Origin: Desulfobulbus sp.
Lineage (GTDB): Bacteria; Desulfobacterota; Desulfobulbia; Desulfobulbales; Desulfobulbaceae
Reading direction: 5' to 3'
Assembly: GCA_030602145.1 (NCBI GenBank)
Contig: JAUWAH010000155.1
Span: 1 to 6,090, forward strand
DNA: 6,090 nucleotides
Positions within the stretch are counted from its first letter, which is position 1. The number at the start of each line of letters is the position of its first letter. Under the pieces are notes generated by a model. It was not told the DNA's origin. It worked only from the letters and a program-made list of their open reading frames with translations, and did not search any database. Positions 1-6,060 of the stretch are shown here, one piece after another. Position numbers and translations under genes: made by a program.

Positions 1-269
1 ATGGGAAGGGGCGCTCCTTGTTCCCCGGCCAGTTCAACGGCTGCGGCGGCCATGTGAGGCAGGAAGGCGGCGCCGATGTAGCTTCGAGCACTGCCCGACA
101 CCTGGAGAATCACCGGCGAGGCCGTTTGGGCACAGCCGATGACAATGGCCTGCAACTGCTCCATGTTGTTGAAATTATAGGCAGGTACCGCGAACCGCTC
201 CGCCATGGCCTGCTGGAACATCGCCCGTGTGTTGACCAATCCGAGTTCACTGAAGTGATAACGTTTCAT
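1..269 (-). CDS. fba: Class II fructose-bisphosphate aldolase, N-terminal part (cut by window edge)
   Basis: Reading leftward from an ATG at 269-267, 89 codons stay open to the window edge. The protein begins MKRYHFSELGLVNTRAMFQQ and continues with VPAYNFNNMEQLQAIV and SPVILQVSGSAR, the characteristic N-terminal segments of zinc-dependent class II fructose-1,6-bisphosphate aldolases. The family cleaves fructose-1,6-bisphosphate to dihydroxyacetone phosphate and glyceraldehyde-3-phosphate (or the reverse) in the cytoplasm, in glycolysis and gluconeogenesis. The visible end, GAPLP, lies just before where the family's zinc-binding HLDHG segment is expected, so all metal ligands are outside the window. 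A GGGAG Shine-Dalgarno (plus-strand CTCCC, 279-283) sits 9 bases before the start. It is transcribed divergently from the FAD enzyme. The related tagatose-bisphosphate aldolases share this region, so the exact substrate is less certain than the family. Confidence 0.9.
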   Translation of the reverse strand, partial: MKRYHFSELGLVNTRAMFQQAMAERFAVPAYNFNNMEQLQAIVIGCAQTASPVILQVSGSARSYIGAAFLPHMAAAAVELAGEQGAPLP

Positions 270-597
270 GAGAGTCGTCTCCCGCGCACCACAAGATGCC
301 TGAGTGGTAAGGGTATGCACGGACTGCCGGTCGGCACCGCACCATTTATTTGTGCTAAGAATACACCAAATCCGCAGAACAGGTGACCAAAAACAGGACG
401 GCGGCGCCAACCGGCTGCAAACGGGCGCCTTCGCCCCGACCGGTCGGAGCCGATGGTGACAGATAACTATGGTCAACGGGCGGGGAATATGGAACAGTAC
501 GTCCTATCGATCCCGCATCGGGTCCGGGTGCTCCCCTTCGTTCCGGAACCGACGGACAACGAACAGTGCGCTCCCTTCTTTCGAAAGCAGGCAAGGC
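270..597. other. Divergent intergenic region between fba and the FAD enzyme gene
   Basis: About 330 bases between two divergent starts must hold the promoters of both units. For fba, the best -10-like hexamer I see is TATTCT on the minus strand (plus coordinates 358-363), without a good -35 box, so it is weak. No good sigma70 pair was found for the rightward gene. A perfect 12-base palindrome, CCGACCGGTCGG, lies at 436-447, and its half CCGGTCGG recurs at 327-334. These could be operator sites, but GC-rich DNA yields such palindromes by chance. No gene is supported here. Confidence 0.4.
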
Positions 598-2010
598 ATG
601 ACACCCACCGGCACCAAACACGCCTATGACATAATCATCGTCGGCGGAGGACCGGCCGGCCTGTTTGCCGCCTACCATCTCTGCGAAAACAGTGGCCTGC
701 GCGTGCTCCTGATCGACAAAGGCAAGGCCCCCTTGAAACGGACCTGTCCGATCGGAGAAACGGGCTGCATCCGCTGTCATCCCTGCAACATCCTCTGCGG
801 TATCGGCGGCGCCGGTCTGTTTTCCGACGGCAAGCTCAACTTCATCCATAAATTGGGGAAAACTGATCTGACCCAGTTTCTCAGCGCCACCGACGCAAGT
901 GCCCTGATCGACGAAGCCGAGGCCATCTTCAACCGATTCGGCATGGACGGCCAGGTCTTCCCCACCGACATGGACGCAGCCCGGCTGATCCGCAAAAAAG
1001 CACGCAAACACGGTATAGACCTCCTGCTGATCAAACAAAAGCATCTGGGCAGCGACAACCTGCCGGGCCATATTGAAGCCATGGCCCGGTATATAGGCAG
1101 TCGGGGCGTCACCTTCCATCATTCCGAGACCGCCAGGGAGATCCTTGTCGACGGGGGCCTGGTGACCGGGGTGGTCACCGACCGGGCGACCTATCATGCC
1201 CCCCTGGTGCTTCTCGCCCCGGGACGGGTCGGCGCCGAATGGGTGGCCTCGGTGGCCAGACACAACGATATCCGCATCGCCCAGCGCGGCATCGAGGTCG
1301 GTGTGCGGGTCGAGGTGCACAACGAAATCATGCAGGATCTCTGCGAAATCATTTACGACCCGACCTTTTTTGTCCGTACCGGCAAATACGACGATCAGAC
1401 GCGCACCTTCTGCACCAATTTCGGCGGCTATGTCGCCCTGGAAAACTACCAGAACTTCGTGTGCGTCAACGGCCATGCCCTCCTGGACCGCAAGTCGGAC
1501 AACACCAACTTTGCCTTTCTCGCCAAGGTGGTGCTGACCGATCCGGTGGAGGACAACCAGGCCTACGGCGAGTCCATCGGCCGGCTGGCCACCCTGATCG
1601 GCGGCGGTAAACCGATCCTGCAACGCTATGGCGATCTCAAACGCGGCCGGCGTTCGACCTGGAACCGCATCCGCAACAGCACCATCGAACCCACCTTGAG
1701 CAACGTGGTCTGCGGCGATATCGCCATGGCCTTGCCGGAACGGATCCTCACCAACCTGGTCGACGGCCTGGAACAGCTCAACCAGATCATTCCCGGCGTC
1801 GCCAACGACGAAACCCTGCTCTACGCTCCGGAGATCAAGTTTTTTGCCACCCAGGTGGACACGGACCGCAACCTGGAAACATCGGTGCACGGTCTCTTCG
1901 TTGCCGGCGATGGCCCCGGAGTAGCCGGCAACATCGTCTCCGCCGCAGCCACCGGCCTGATCGCGGCCAAGGCAATCATCCGCACACCCCTCAAGGAGGA
2001 CCGTCCATGA
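598..2010 (+). CDS. FAD-dependent dehydrogenase, COG2509-type (uncharacterised family)
   Basis: A 470-residue flavoprotein. Residues 10-42 form an N-terminal Rossmann dinucleotide-binding fold: YDIIIVGGGPAGLFAAYHL with GxGxxG at G16, G18, G21, ending in LLIDKG where D40 would contact the FAD ribose. The C-terminus has the second FAD motif, GLFVAGDGPGVAGNIVSAAA (GDG 437-439). Residues 50-80 contain five cysteines (C50, C57, C60, C63, C67) followed by GGAGLFSDGKL, a signature I associate with the COG2509 group. The reaction and substrate of this group are unknown to me; a redox role with FAD is safe, more is inference. No signal peptide or membrane segment is seen, so it should be cytoplasmic. 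I chose the ATG at 598 because the flavin fold starts 10 residues later, as usual; the Shine-Dalgarno is weak (AGG at 589-591). An upstream ATG at 469 would add 43 residues without family character. The stop overlaps the ridA start, so the two are co-translated. Confidence 0.85.
   Translation: MTPTGTKHAYDIIIVGGGPAGLFAAYHLCENSGLRVLLIDKGKAPLKRTCPIGETGCIRCHPCNILCGIGGAGLFSDGKLNFIHKLGKTDLTQFLSATDASALIDEAEAIFNRFGMDGQVFPTDMDAARLIRKKARKHGIDLLLIKQKHLGSDNLPGHIEAMARYIGSRGVTFHHSETAREILVDGGLVTGVVTDRATYHAPLVLLAPGRVGAEWVASVARHNDIRIAQRGIEVGVRVEVHNEIMQDLCEIIYDPTFFVRTGKYDDQTRTFCTNFGGYVALENYQNFVCVNGHALLDRKSDNTNFAFLAKVVLTDPVEDNQAYGESIGRLATLIGGGKPILQRYGDLKRGRRSTWNRIRNSTIEPTLSNVVCGDIAMALPERILTNLVDGLEQLNQIIPGVANDETLLYAPEIKFFATQVDTDRNLETSVHGLFVAGDGPGVAGNIVSAAATGLIAAKAIIRTPLKEDRP
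1993..2000 (+). promoter_or_regulatory. Strong ribosome binding site of ridA inside the end of the FAD gene
   Basis: AAGGAGGA lies 6 bases before the ridA ATG at 2007. This near-perfect Shine-Dalgarno, within the upstream coding region, fixes the ridA start and supports efficient translation in its own right as well as by coupling. Confidence 0.85.
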
Positions 2011-2399
2011 CCAGAACAGCCGTTGCCACCGACAAGGCTCCGGCCGCCATCGGCCCCTACTCGCAGGCAATCATCACCGATACGCTGCTGTTCACCTCGG
2101 GGGTCATTCCCATTGACCCGCAAACCGGCACCATCCCGGATGACAGCATCGAGGATCATGCCCATCGGGTCTTCCGCAACCTGGCCGCCATTGCCGAAGC
2201 GGCGGGCACCCGCCTGGACCGGGCAATCAAGGTGACCGTTTTCCTGACCGACCTCGCCAATTTTCAACGGCTGAACAACGTCTACGCCCAATATTTTTCC
2301 GAACCGTATCCGGCCCGCAGCACCGTGCAGGTAGCAGCCCTGCCCATGGGCGCCGCCCTTGAGATCGAAGCTGTCATCGCCAGGGGGTCCGGAAGCTGA
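2007..2399 (+). CDS. ridA: RidA family reactive imine/enamine deaminase
   Basis: A 130-residue protein, the normal size for the YjgF/YER057c/UK114 (Rid) family. RidA enzymes hydrolyse reactive 2-imino or enamine acids (from PLP enzymes such as threonine dehydratase, or from amino-acid oxidising flavoenzymes) to 2-oxo acids and ammonia, as cytoplasmic homotrimers. The N-terminal APAAIGPYSQAI segment (Y18), LFTSGVIPIDPQTG, and the C-terminal YPARSTVQVAALPMGAALEIEA match the family. R104 is the equivalent of the substrate-carboxylate-binding arginine (Arg105 of E. coli RidA) and E119 of the conserved active-site glutamate, so it belongs to the catalytically competent RidA-type group. The ATG overlaps the FAD gene stop (ATGA, 2007-2010), implying a two-gene operon in which the flavoenzyme may supply the imine. 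This functional link is inference. Confidence 0.93.
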   Translation: MTRTAVATDKAPAAIGPYSQAIITDTLLFTSGVIPIDPQTGTIPDDSIEDHAHRVFRNLAAIAEAAGTRLDRAIKVTVFLTDLANFQRLNNVYAQYFSEPYPARSTVQVAALPMGAALEIEAVIARGSGS

Positions 2400-2430
2400 C
2401 GCTGGTCCCATCATATGCCATGGCGCTGTC

Positions 2431-2452
2431 GGGGGTGGCCGCGCCGGCCCCC
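2431..2452 (+). terminator. GC-rich hairpin after ridA, possible transcription end
   Basis: Thirty-one bases after the ridA stop, GGGGG pairs with CCCCC, extended by an inner GGC/GCC with a small bulge around a short loop. No T tract follows, so it is not a canonical intrinsic terminator; it could protect the mRNA 3' end or act with Rho. Position is the main argument. Confidence 0.3.
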
Positions 2453-2729
2453 TTGCAGAGTACATGCTTCCCGGCAATCCGCAAGGTCACTGTGAGTGGG
2501 CGATCAGACATGGCGGTCGTTGCCCGCCAAGGAGCCGATTCGTCACTTTCCACAGGCCTTGCCCCTGGCACAATGTACCATACCTTGTCGACACCTTCTT
2601 TTTTTGACCCCGTCCTGGACCATCCCCTCGGTTGAAAAGGTTTCTCTTTCCGGAACCTGTCTTGGCGCCAAAGGGGCAACTCCCCTGTTGAATGGCGGTG
2701 TTAGAGGCATGCAGCCCCCCAAAAAACGT

Positions 2730-2759
2730 TTGACAGCCTGACACTTTTACAATAGTAAT
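2730..2759 (+). promoter_or_regulatory. Candidate sigma70 promoter of the crt-thl-hbd unit
   Basis: A perfect TTGACA -35 box (2730-2735) is followed 18 bases later by AGTAAT (2754-2759, four of six matches to TATAAT). A better -10, TACAAT (2748-2753), is only 12 bases from the -35, so the exact pairing is uncertain. The stretch is AT-rich against a GC-rich background. The 8-base palindrome GTAATTAC (2755-2762) overlaps the -10 region and the hexamer CACTTT is repeated at 2742-2747 and 2764-2769, either of which might be part of a regulator site. Confidence 0.35.
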
Positions 2760-2861
2760 TACCCACTTTGCGGCCCCCTCCGTTCATCCTGACGCACCCG
2801 CCGGAACCAGGGTTCGATGTGCAAGGTGGACGCGATCATCGCGCACAGTTCCGCTCGCCAC

Positions 2862-2904
2862 GGGTAAGGGGATCAATCCATCGACCTCCTTGAACCCTTT
2901 TTTT
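2862..2904 (+). terminator. Intrinsic terminator-like hairpin (possible attenuator) in the crt leader
   Basis: GGGT (2862-2865) pairs with ACCC (2894-2897), and AAGGGG (2866-2871) pairs with CTCCTT (2886-2891) through one G-U pair, with two unpaired bases (2892-2893) between. TC/GA (2873-2874 with 2883-2884) may extend it. The stem runs directly into seven Ts (2898-2904), the layout of a Rho-independent terminator. It lies 40 bases before the crt start and far from ridA (463 bases), so attenuation of the crt operon, or the end of a short leader or small RNA, fits better than the end of the ridA unit. The 3' arm, CCTCCTT (2885-2891), is also the exact complement of the crt Shine-Dalgarno core. 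Confidence 0.5.
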
Positions 2905-2930
2905 ATGCGCTTTTTTTCTCACCCGGAACC

Positions 2931-2940
2931 AAAGGAGGAA
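2931..2940 (+). promoter_or_regulatory. Strong ribosome binding site that sets the GTG start of crt
   Basis: AAAGGAGGAA ends 3 bases before GTG at 2944, with AGGAGG spaced 5 bases from the start. The in-frame TTG (2890) and ATG (2905) lie upstream of this site, have no comparable ribosome binding site and fall in or beside the T tract, so they are unlikely starts. Confidence 0.8.
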
Positions 2941-2943
2941 ACG

Positions 2944-3735
2944 GTGACCTACACTTCCATCGAACTCACCTGTGCCGACGGCATTGCCACCCTGCTCTTC
3001 AATCGTCCCAAAGCCCTGAACGCCCTCAACACCGTCCTGCTCGGTGAGTTTGCCTGCGCCCTCGAGGGGATCAGGAAAGACGAGTCGATCCGGGTGCTCA
3101 TCCTCACCGGTGCAGGGGAAAAATCCTTTGTCGCCGGCGCTGACATCACCGAGATCACCACTCTCTCGCCGCTGGCGGCAAAACGATTCGCCCAATGCGG
3201 TCAGGAGGCGATCAGCACGCTCCAGAACCTGGCCATTCCGGTCATCGCCGCCGTCAACGGCTACGCCCTGGGTGGCGGCTGCGAAATGGCCCTGGCCTGC
3301 GACTTCATCTATGCCTCGGAAAAGGCCGTGTTCGGACTGCCGGAAATCAACCTGGGAGTCATCCCCGGCTTCGGCGGCACCCAACGACTGTCCCGCCTGG
3401 TCGGTGCAAACCGGGCCAAGGAGATGATTTTCACCGGCAAACACCTCACCGCCGCCGAGGCCAGGGAAATCGGCCTGGTCAACCGGATCTTCTCCCCGGA
3501 CGAACTGATGCCCGCAGCCATGGAAACCGCCAAGCTCATCGCCGGCAAGGGCAAAGCGTCGTTGTGCGCGGCCAAGCAGACGGTCAATCAGGGACTCAAC
3601 GCCGATCTGGCCACCGGCCTGGCCATCGAGCGCGACGCCTTCGCCCTCTGTCTGGCCAGTCCGGATGCCAAGGAAGGCACCGGCGCCTTTCTGGAAAAGC
3701 GCAAACCAGTCTTTACCGGCGGTCTGAACAGTTAA
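2944..3735 (+). CDS. crt: Enoyl-CoA hydratase / 3-hydroxybutyryl-CoA dehydratase (crotonase)
   Basis: With the GTG start the protein has 263 residues, typical for the crotonase family. It adds water to 2-enoyl-CoA, here probably crotonyl-CoA to (S)-3-hydroxybutyryl-CoA, or catalyses the reverse, in the cytoplasm. The oxyanion-hole residues are visible as A66 in FVAGADITEI and G111 in YALGGGCEMA. Both catalytic glutamates are present: E114 (GGGCE) and E134 (FGLPEINLG), matching Glu144 and Glu164 of rat mitochondrial enoyl-CoA hydratase with the same 20-residue spacing. The segment IPGFGGTQRLSRLVG and the C-terminal EGTGAFLEKRKPVFTG are also family-typical. It is the first gene of a run with thiolase and 3-hydroxybutyryl-CoA dehydrogenase, which supports the short-chain role. 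Expression may be controlled by the leader hairpin upstream. Chain-length preference cannot be read from the sequence. Confidence 0.93.
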   Translation: MTYTSIELTCADGIATLLFNRPKALNALNTVLLGEFACALEGIRKDESIRVLILTGAGEKSFVAGADITEITTLSPLAAKRFAQCGQEAISTLQNLAIPVIAAVNGYALGGGCEMALACDFIYASEKAVFGLPEINLGVIPGFGGTQRLSRLVGANRAKEMIFTGKHLTAAEAREIGLVNRIFSPDELMPAAMETAKLIAGKGKASLCAAKQTVNQGLNADLATGLAIERDAFALCLASPDAKEGTGAFLEKRKPVFTGGLNS

Positions 3736-3749
3736 CCGGCACGGCCGGT
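3735..3749 (+). repeat. Short inverted repeat directly after crt
   Basis: ACCGGC-ACG-GCCGGT is a perfect 6-base-pair hairpin with a three-base ACG loop, beginning on the last base of the crt stop codon. No T tract follows, so it is not an intrinsic terminator. The rest of the 130-base gap to the thiolase start shows no gene. It resembles the hairpin after the thiolase (same loop, same outer CCGG). Confidence 0.55.
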
Positions 3750-3865
3750 CCACATCGGATGGCGACAACGAGCTATGCAAGGTCCTGGCTCCGTCACGGC
3801 ATTGCCGCCGGAACCAAGACCTTCAGAATACATCAAACGTACACAAACAGAGGAGAACGAGGTCT

Positions 3866-5155
3866 ATGAACAAAGCCGTGATCGTCAGTGGCAGTCGGAC
3901 CGCGGTCGGCGCCTTCGGTGGCAGCTTGAAAGATGTACCCGTGGTCGACCTGGGAGCCAGTGTCCTGCGAGAGAGTCTCCGTAAAATTGGTCTCCGGCCA
4001 ACCGCCAGCAGCGGCATGCACGCCGTTGCTCCCGAGAAACTCAAGGAACAGGGAGTGATCGACCTGGAAACCAAGGGCGGCGACTGGGACAGCGGCGCCA
4101 CCCCGATCACCATTGACGAAGTGATCATGGGCAACGTCCTCCAGGCCGGGCAAGGGCAGAACACGGCCCGGCAGGCCATGGTCAGGGCGGGGCTGTCCAA
4201 GGAGACCCCGGCCTTCACCATCAACAAGGTCTGCGGCTCCGGACTCAAGGCCATCGCCCTCGGAGCCCAGTCGATCATGGCCGGACAGGCCGAGGTGGTT
4301 CTGGCAGGCGGCCAGGAAAACATGTCCTCGGTGCCCATGGCCCTGCCCAAAGCCCGCTGGGGCCATCGCATGGAACTCACCGGCATCGGGGAAGTCTATG
4401 ACCTGATGGTCTACGACGGCCTGTACGAAATATTTTACGGCTACCACATGGGGGTCACCGCCGAAAATATCGCCCGAATGTACTCCATCAGCCGCGAGGA
4501 TCAGGACCGGCTGGCCGTGCTCAGCCATGCCCGAGCCCTGCAGGGTATCAGGGACGGGTTGTTCCAGGATGAAATCGTCCCGGTTACGGTGAAAGCCGGC
4601 AAAAAGGAGTTCCAGTTCTCCCAGGATGAACGGCCGATGGAGACCTCCTTGGAGAAAATGGGCAAGCTGCGGCCTGCCTTTGCCAAGGACGGCACGGTGA
4701 CCGCCGGCAACGCCTCGGGAATCAATGATGGCGCTGCGGCCGTCCTGCTGATGAGTGAGGCCAGGGCCAAACAGATGGGCCTCAAACCGCTGGCCACCAT
4801 CGAAAGCTTCGCTTCCGGCGGACTTGATCCCGCCTACATGGGCCTCGGGCCTGTGCCGGCCATCCAGAAGGCTCTCAATCAATGCGGCAAGACCATCGCT
4901 GACATCGAGTTGATTGAACTCAACGAGGCCTTCGCCGCCCAGGCCATCGGCTGCATGCTGGAGCTGGGCATCGATGTCGAAAAACCCAATCAGTTGGGCA
5001 GCGGTATCTCCATGGGCCATCCGATCGGCTGCACCGGCGCCCGCCAAATGGTCACCGCCATCCACCACATGCAGCGCCAAGGGTACACCACCGGCCTGAT
5101 CACCATGTGCATCGGCGGCGGCATGGGCATGGCCATGGTGATCAGCAACACATAA
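3866..5155 (+). CDS. thlA: Acetyl-CoA acetyltransferase (thiolase) with an N-terminal-domain insertion
   Basis: A 429-residue thiolase, against about 390 for typical bacterial acetoacetyl-CoA thiolases. It cleaves acetoacetyl-CoA with CoA to two acetyl-CoA, or condenses them in reverse. The nucleophile is C123 in [12 protein letters not shown]194 in FYGYHMG matches the CoA/substrate-pocket histidine (His156 of Zoogloea thiolase), NEAFAAQ gives the oxyanion-hole asparagine, H385 lies in [10 protein letters not shown] and C415 in MCIGGGMG, so the catalytic set is complete. The extra length sits at about residues 46-81, between the first helix and the [15 protein letters not shown] strand, and puts the active cysteine 34 positions later than Cys89 of the Zoogloea enzyme. 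The ATG at 3866 directly precedes [16 protein letters not shown], the normal thiolase N-terminus; AGGAG (3851-3855) and GAGG (3859-3862) are possible ribosome binding sites. Neighbours crt and hbd support a four-carbon substrate. Confidence 0.95.
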   Translation: MNKAVIVSGSRTAVGAFGGSLKDVPVVDLGASVLRESLRKIGLRPTASSGMHAVAPEKLKEQGVIDLETKGGDWDSGATPITIDEVIMGNVLQAGQGQNTARQAMVRAGLSKETPAFTINKVCGSGLKAIALGAQSIMAGQAEVVLAGGQENMSSVPMALPKARWGHRMELTGIGEVYDLMVYDGLYEIFYGYHMGVTAENIARMYSISREDQDRLAVLSHARALQGIRDGLFQDEIVPVTVKAGKKEFQFSQDERPMETSLEKMGKLRPAFAKDGTVTAGNASGINDGAAAVLLMSEARAKQMGLKPLATIESFASGGLDPAYMGLGPVPAIQKALNQCGKTIADIELIELNEAFAAQAIGCMLELGIDVEKPNQLGSGISMGHPIGCTGARQMVTAIHHMQRQGYTTGLITMCIGGGMGMAMVISNT

Positions 5156-5158
5156 TCC

Positions 5159-5177
5159 CCGGACGGACGCCGTCCGG
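5159..5177 (+). repeat. Perfect hairpin between thiolase and hbd
   Basis: CCGGACGG-ACG-CCGTCCGG is a perfect 8-base-pair inverted repeat with a three-base loop, starting 4 bases after the thiolase stop. It lacks a T tract. In a 53-base gap within an operon it is more likely an mRNA-processing or stabilising element than a terminator. Confidence 0.65.
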
Positions 5178-5208
5178 ATCAACCGCTATCAGGGAAGGGG
5201 AAACGACT

Positions 5209-6060
5209 ATGGAAGTGAAAACGTTCGGAGTGATCGGCGCCGGCCAGATGGGCAACGGTATTGCCCAGGTGGCGGCGACCAGTGGGCTTTCGGTTATCAT
5301 GCACGACATCAAGCAGGAGTTCGTCGACCGGGGTCTGGCCACCATTGCCAAGAACCTTCAGCGCTCCGTCGACAAAGGCAAGATCTCGGCCGCCGACAAG
5401 GACGCCGTCCTTGGCCGGATCAAGACCACCGTCGACCTGAAGGACATGGCGGCCGCCGATTTCGTCGTTGAGGCCGCCTCGGAAAACGAAACGATCAAAT
5501 TCAAGATCTTCGAGCATCTGGAGGAGATCTGCCCTGCGCATGTCATCCTCGCTTCCAACACCTCCTCCATCCCCATCGGCCGGATCGCCTCGCACACCAA
5601 ACGGCCGGACAAGGTCATCGGCATGCACTTCATGAACCCGGTGCCGGTGATGAAGCTGGTGGAGGTGATCTGCGGCCTGGCCACCTCGCCCGAGACCCTG
5701 GCCACCACCCTCGACCTGACCAGGCGCATGGAAAAAACCCCGGCCCAATCAGCGGATTTCCCCGGGTTCATCGCCAACCGCATTCTCCTGTCCATGATCA
5801 ACGAGGCGGTCTTCTGCCTCTACCATGGTGTCGGCACCAAGGAGGACATCGACACGGTCATGAAGCTGGGCATGAACCATCCCATGGGACCGCTTGCCCT
5901 GGCCGACCTCATCGGTCTGGACACCTGTCTGGCCATCATGAACACCCTGCACCAGGGCTTGGGCGACTCCAAGTACCGCCCCTGTCCGCTACTCCGCCAG
6001 TACGTGGAAGCCGGATGGCTGGGCCGAAAAAGCGGCCGCGGTTTTTACACCTACGAGTGA
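5209..6060 (+). CDS. hbd: 3-hydroxybutyryl-CoA dehydrogenase
   Basis: A 283-residue protein, the standard length of the stand-alone short-chain 3-hydroxyacyl-CoA dehydrogenase family. It oxidises (S)-3-hydroxybutyryl-CoA to acetoacetyl-CoA with NAD(P)+, or reduces it. The NAD-binding Rossmann motif is FGVIGAGQMGNGIAQ (G10, G12, G15). The catalytic residues align by spacing with human short-chain HAD: S119 (NTSS), H140 (GMHFMNP), E152 (KLVEV) and N190 (PGFIANR) correspond to Ser137, His158, Glu170 and Asn208. The C-terminal helical dimerisation domain (about 186-283) ends in the family-typical GWLGRKSGRGFYTYE. The start is the ATG at 5209, right before the Rossmann fold, with GGGAAGGGG (5192-5200) 8 bases upstream; the open frame back to 5107 overlaps the thiolase and adds no family sequence. 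Third gene of the crt-thl-hbd run. Cofactor choice (NADH or NADPH) is not settled by the sequence. Confidence 0.95.
   Translation: MEVKTFGVIGAGQMGNGIAQVAATSGLSVIMHDIKQEFVDRGLATIAKNLQRSVDKGKISAADKDAVLGRIKTTVDLKDMAAADFVVEAASENETIKFKIFEHLEEICPAHVILASNTSSIPIGRIASHTKRPDKVIGMHFMNPVPVMKLVEVICGLATSPETLATTLDLTRRMEKTPAQSADFPGFIANRILLSMINEAVFCLYHGVGTKEDIDTVMKLGMNHPMGPLALADLIGLDTCLAIMNTLHQGLGDSKYRPCPLLRQYVEAGWLGRKSGRGFYTYE

Larger units (their letters stand above)
2400..2943. other. 544-base gene-free region between ridA and crt
   Basis: No reading frame here has recognisable protein character or a good ribosome binding site on either strand, and no tRNA or known RNA family is apparent to me. It holds the hairpin at 2431-2452, a small hairpin AGGGG-CAACT-CCCCT at 2672-2686, a perfect palindrome TTGGCGCCAA at 2662-2671, a candidate promoter near 2730-2759, another small hairpin CGCGA-TCA-TCGCG at 2831-2843, and the terminator-like structure at 2862-2904. 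If the candidate promoter is real, the crt transcript carries a leader of about 175-180 bases. Confidence 0.5.

Noticed and set aside
18..386. Plus-strand reading frame across the aldolase region
   Set aside because: The opposite strand encodes a clear aldolase N-terminus; this frame shows no family and no good ribosome binding site.
469..597. N-terminal extension of 43 residues for the FAD enzyme from the ATG at 469
   Set aside because: The extension is low-complexity, rich in Arg and Ser, unlike the family; the flavin fold begins normally after the ATG at 598.
355..2070. Long minus-strand reading frame of 571 codons opposite the FAD gene
   Set aside because: It mirrors a well-supported gene in GC-rich DNA, has no recognisable domain and runs across two genes and an intergenic region.
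2599..2605. T7 tract in the ridA-crt intergenic region as a terminator
   Set aside because: No stable stem directly precedes it; only the self-complementary TGTCGACA (2586-2593), which has no room for a loop.
2374..2760. Several overlapping short reading frames on both strands between ridA and crt
   Set aside because: None has a recognisable motif, a convincing ribosome binding site or a consistent frame; they overlap each other on both strands.
2811..2817. GGTTCGA, resembling a tRNA T-loop
   Set aside because: The flanking bases do not form a T-arm stem and no acceptor or anticodon arm is present.
2879..2891. Minus-strand Shine-Dalgarno AAGGAGG followed by ATG
   Set aside because: The frame is ATG GAT TGA, closing after two codons. 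The same bases are better explained as the arm of the leader hairpin.
2836..3780. Minus-strand reading frame of 314 codons opposite crt
   Set aside because: Antisense shadow of crt with no domain signal.
3833..5182. Minus-strand reading frame of 449 codons opposite the thiolase
   Set aside because: Shadow of a strongly conserved thiolase; rich in Gly, His and Asp as antisense frames of GC-rich genes usually are, with no family character.
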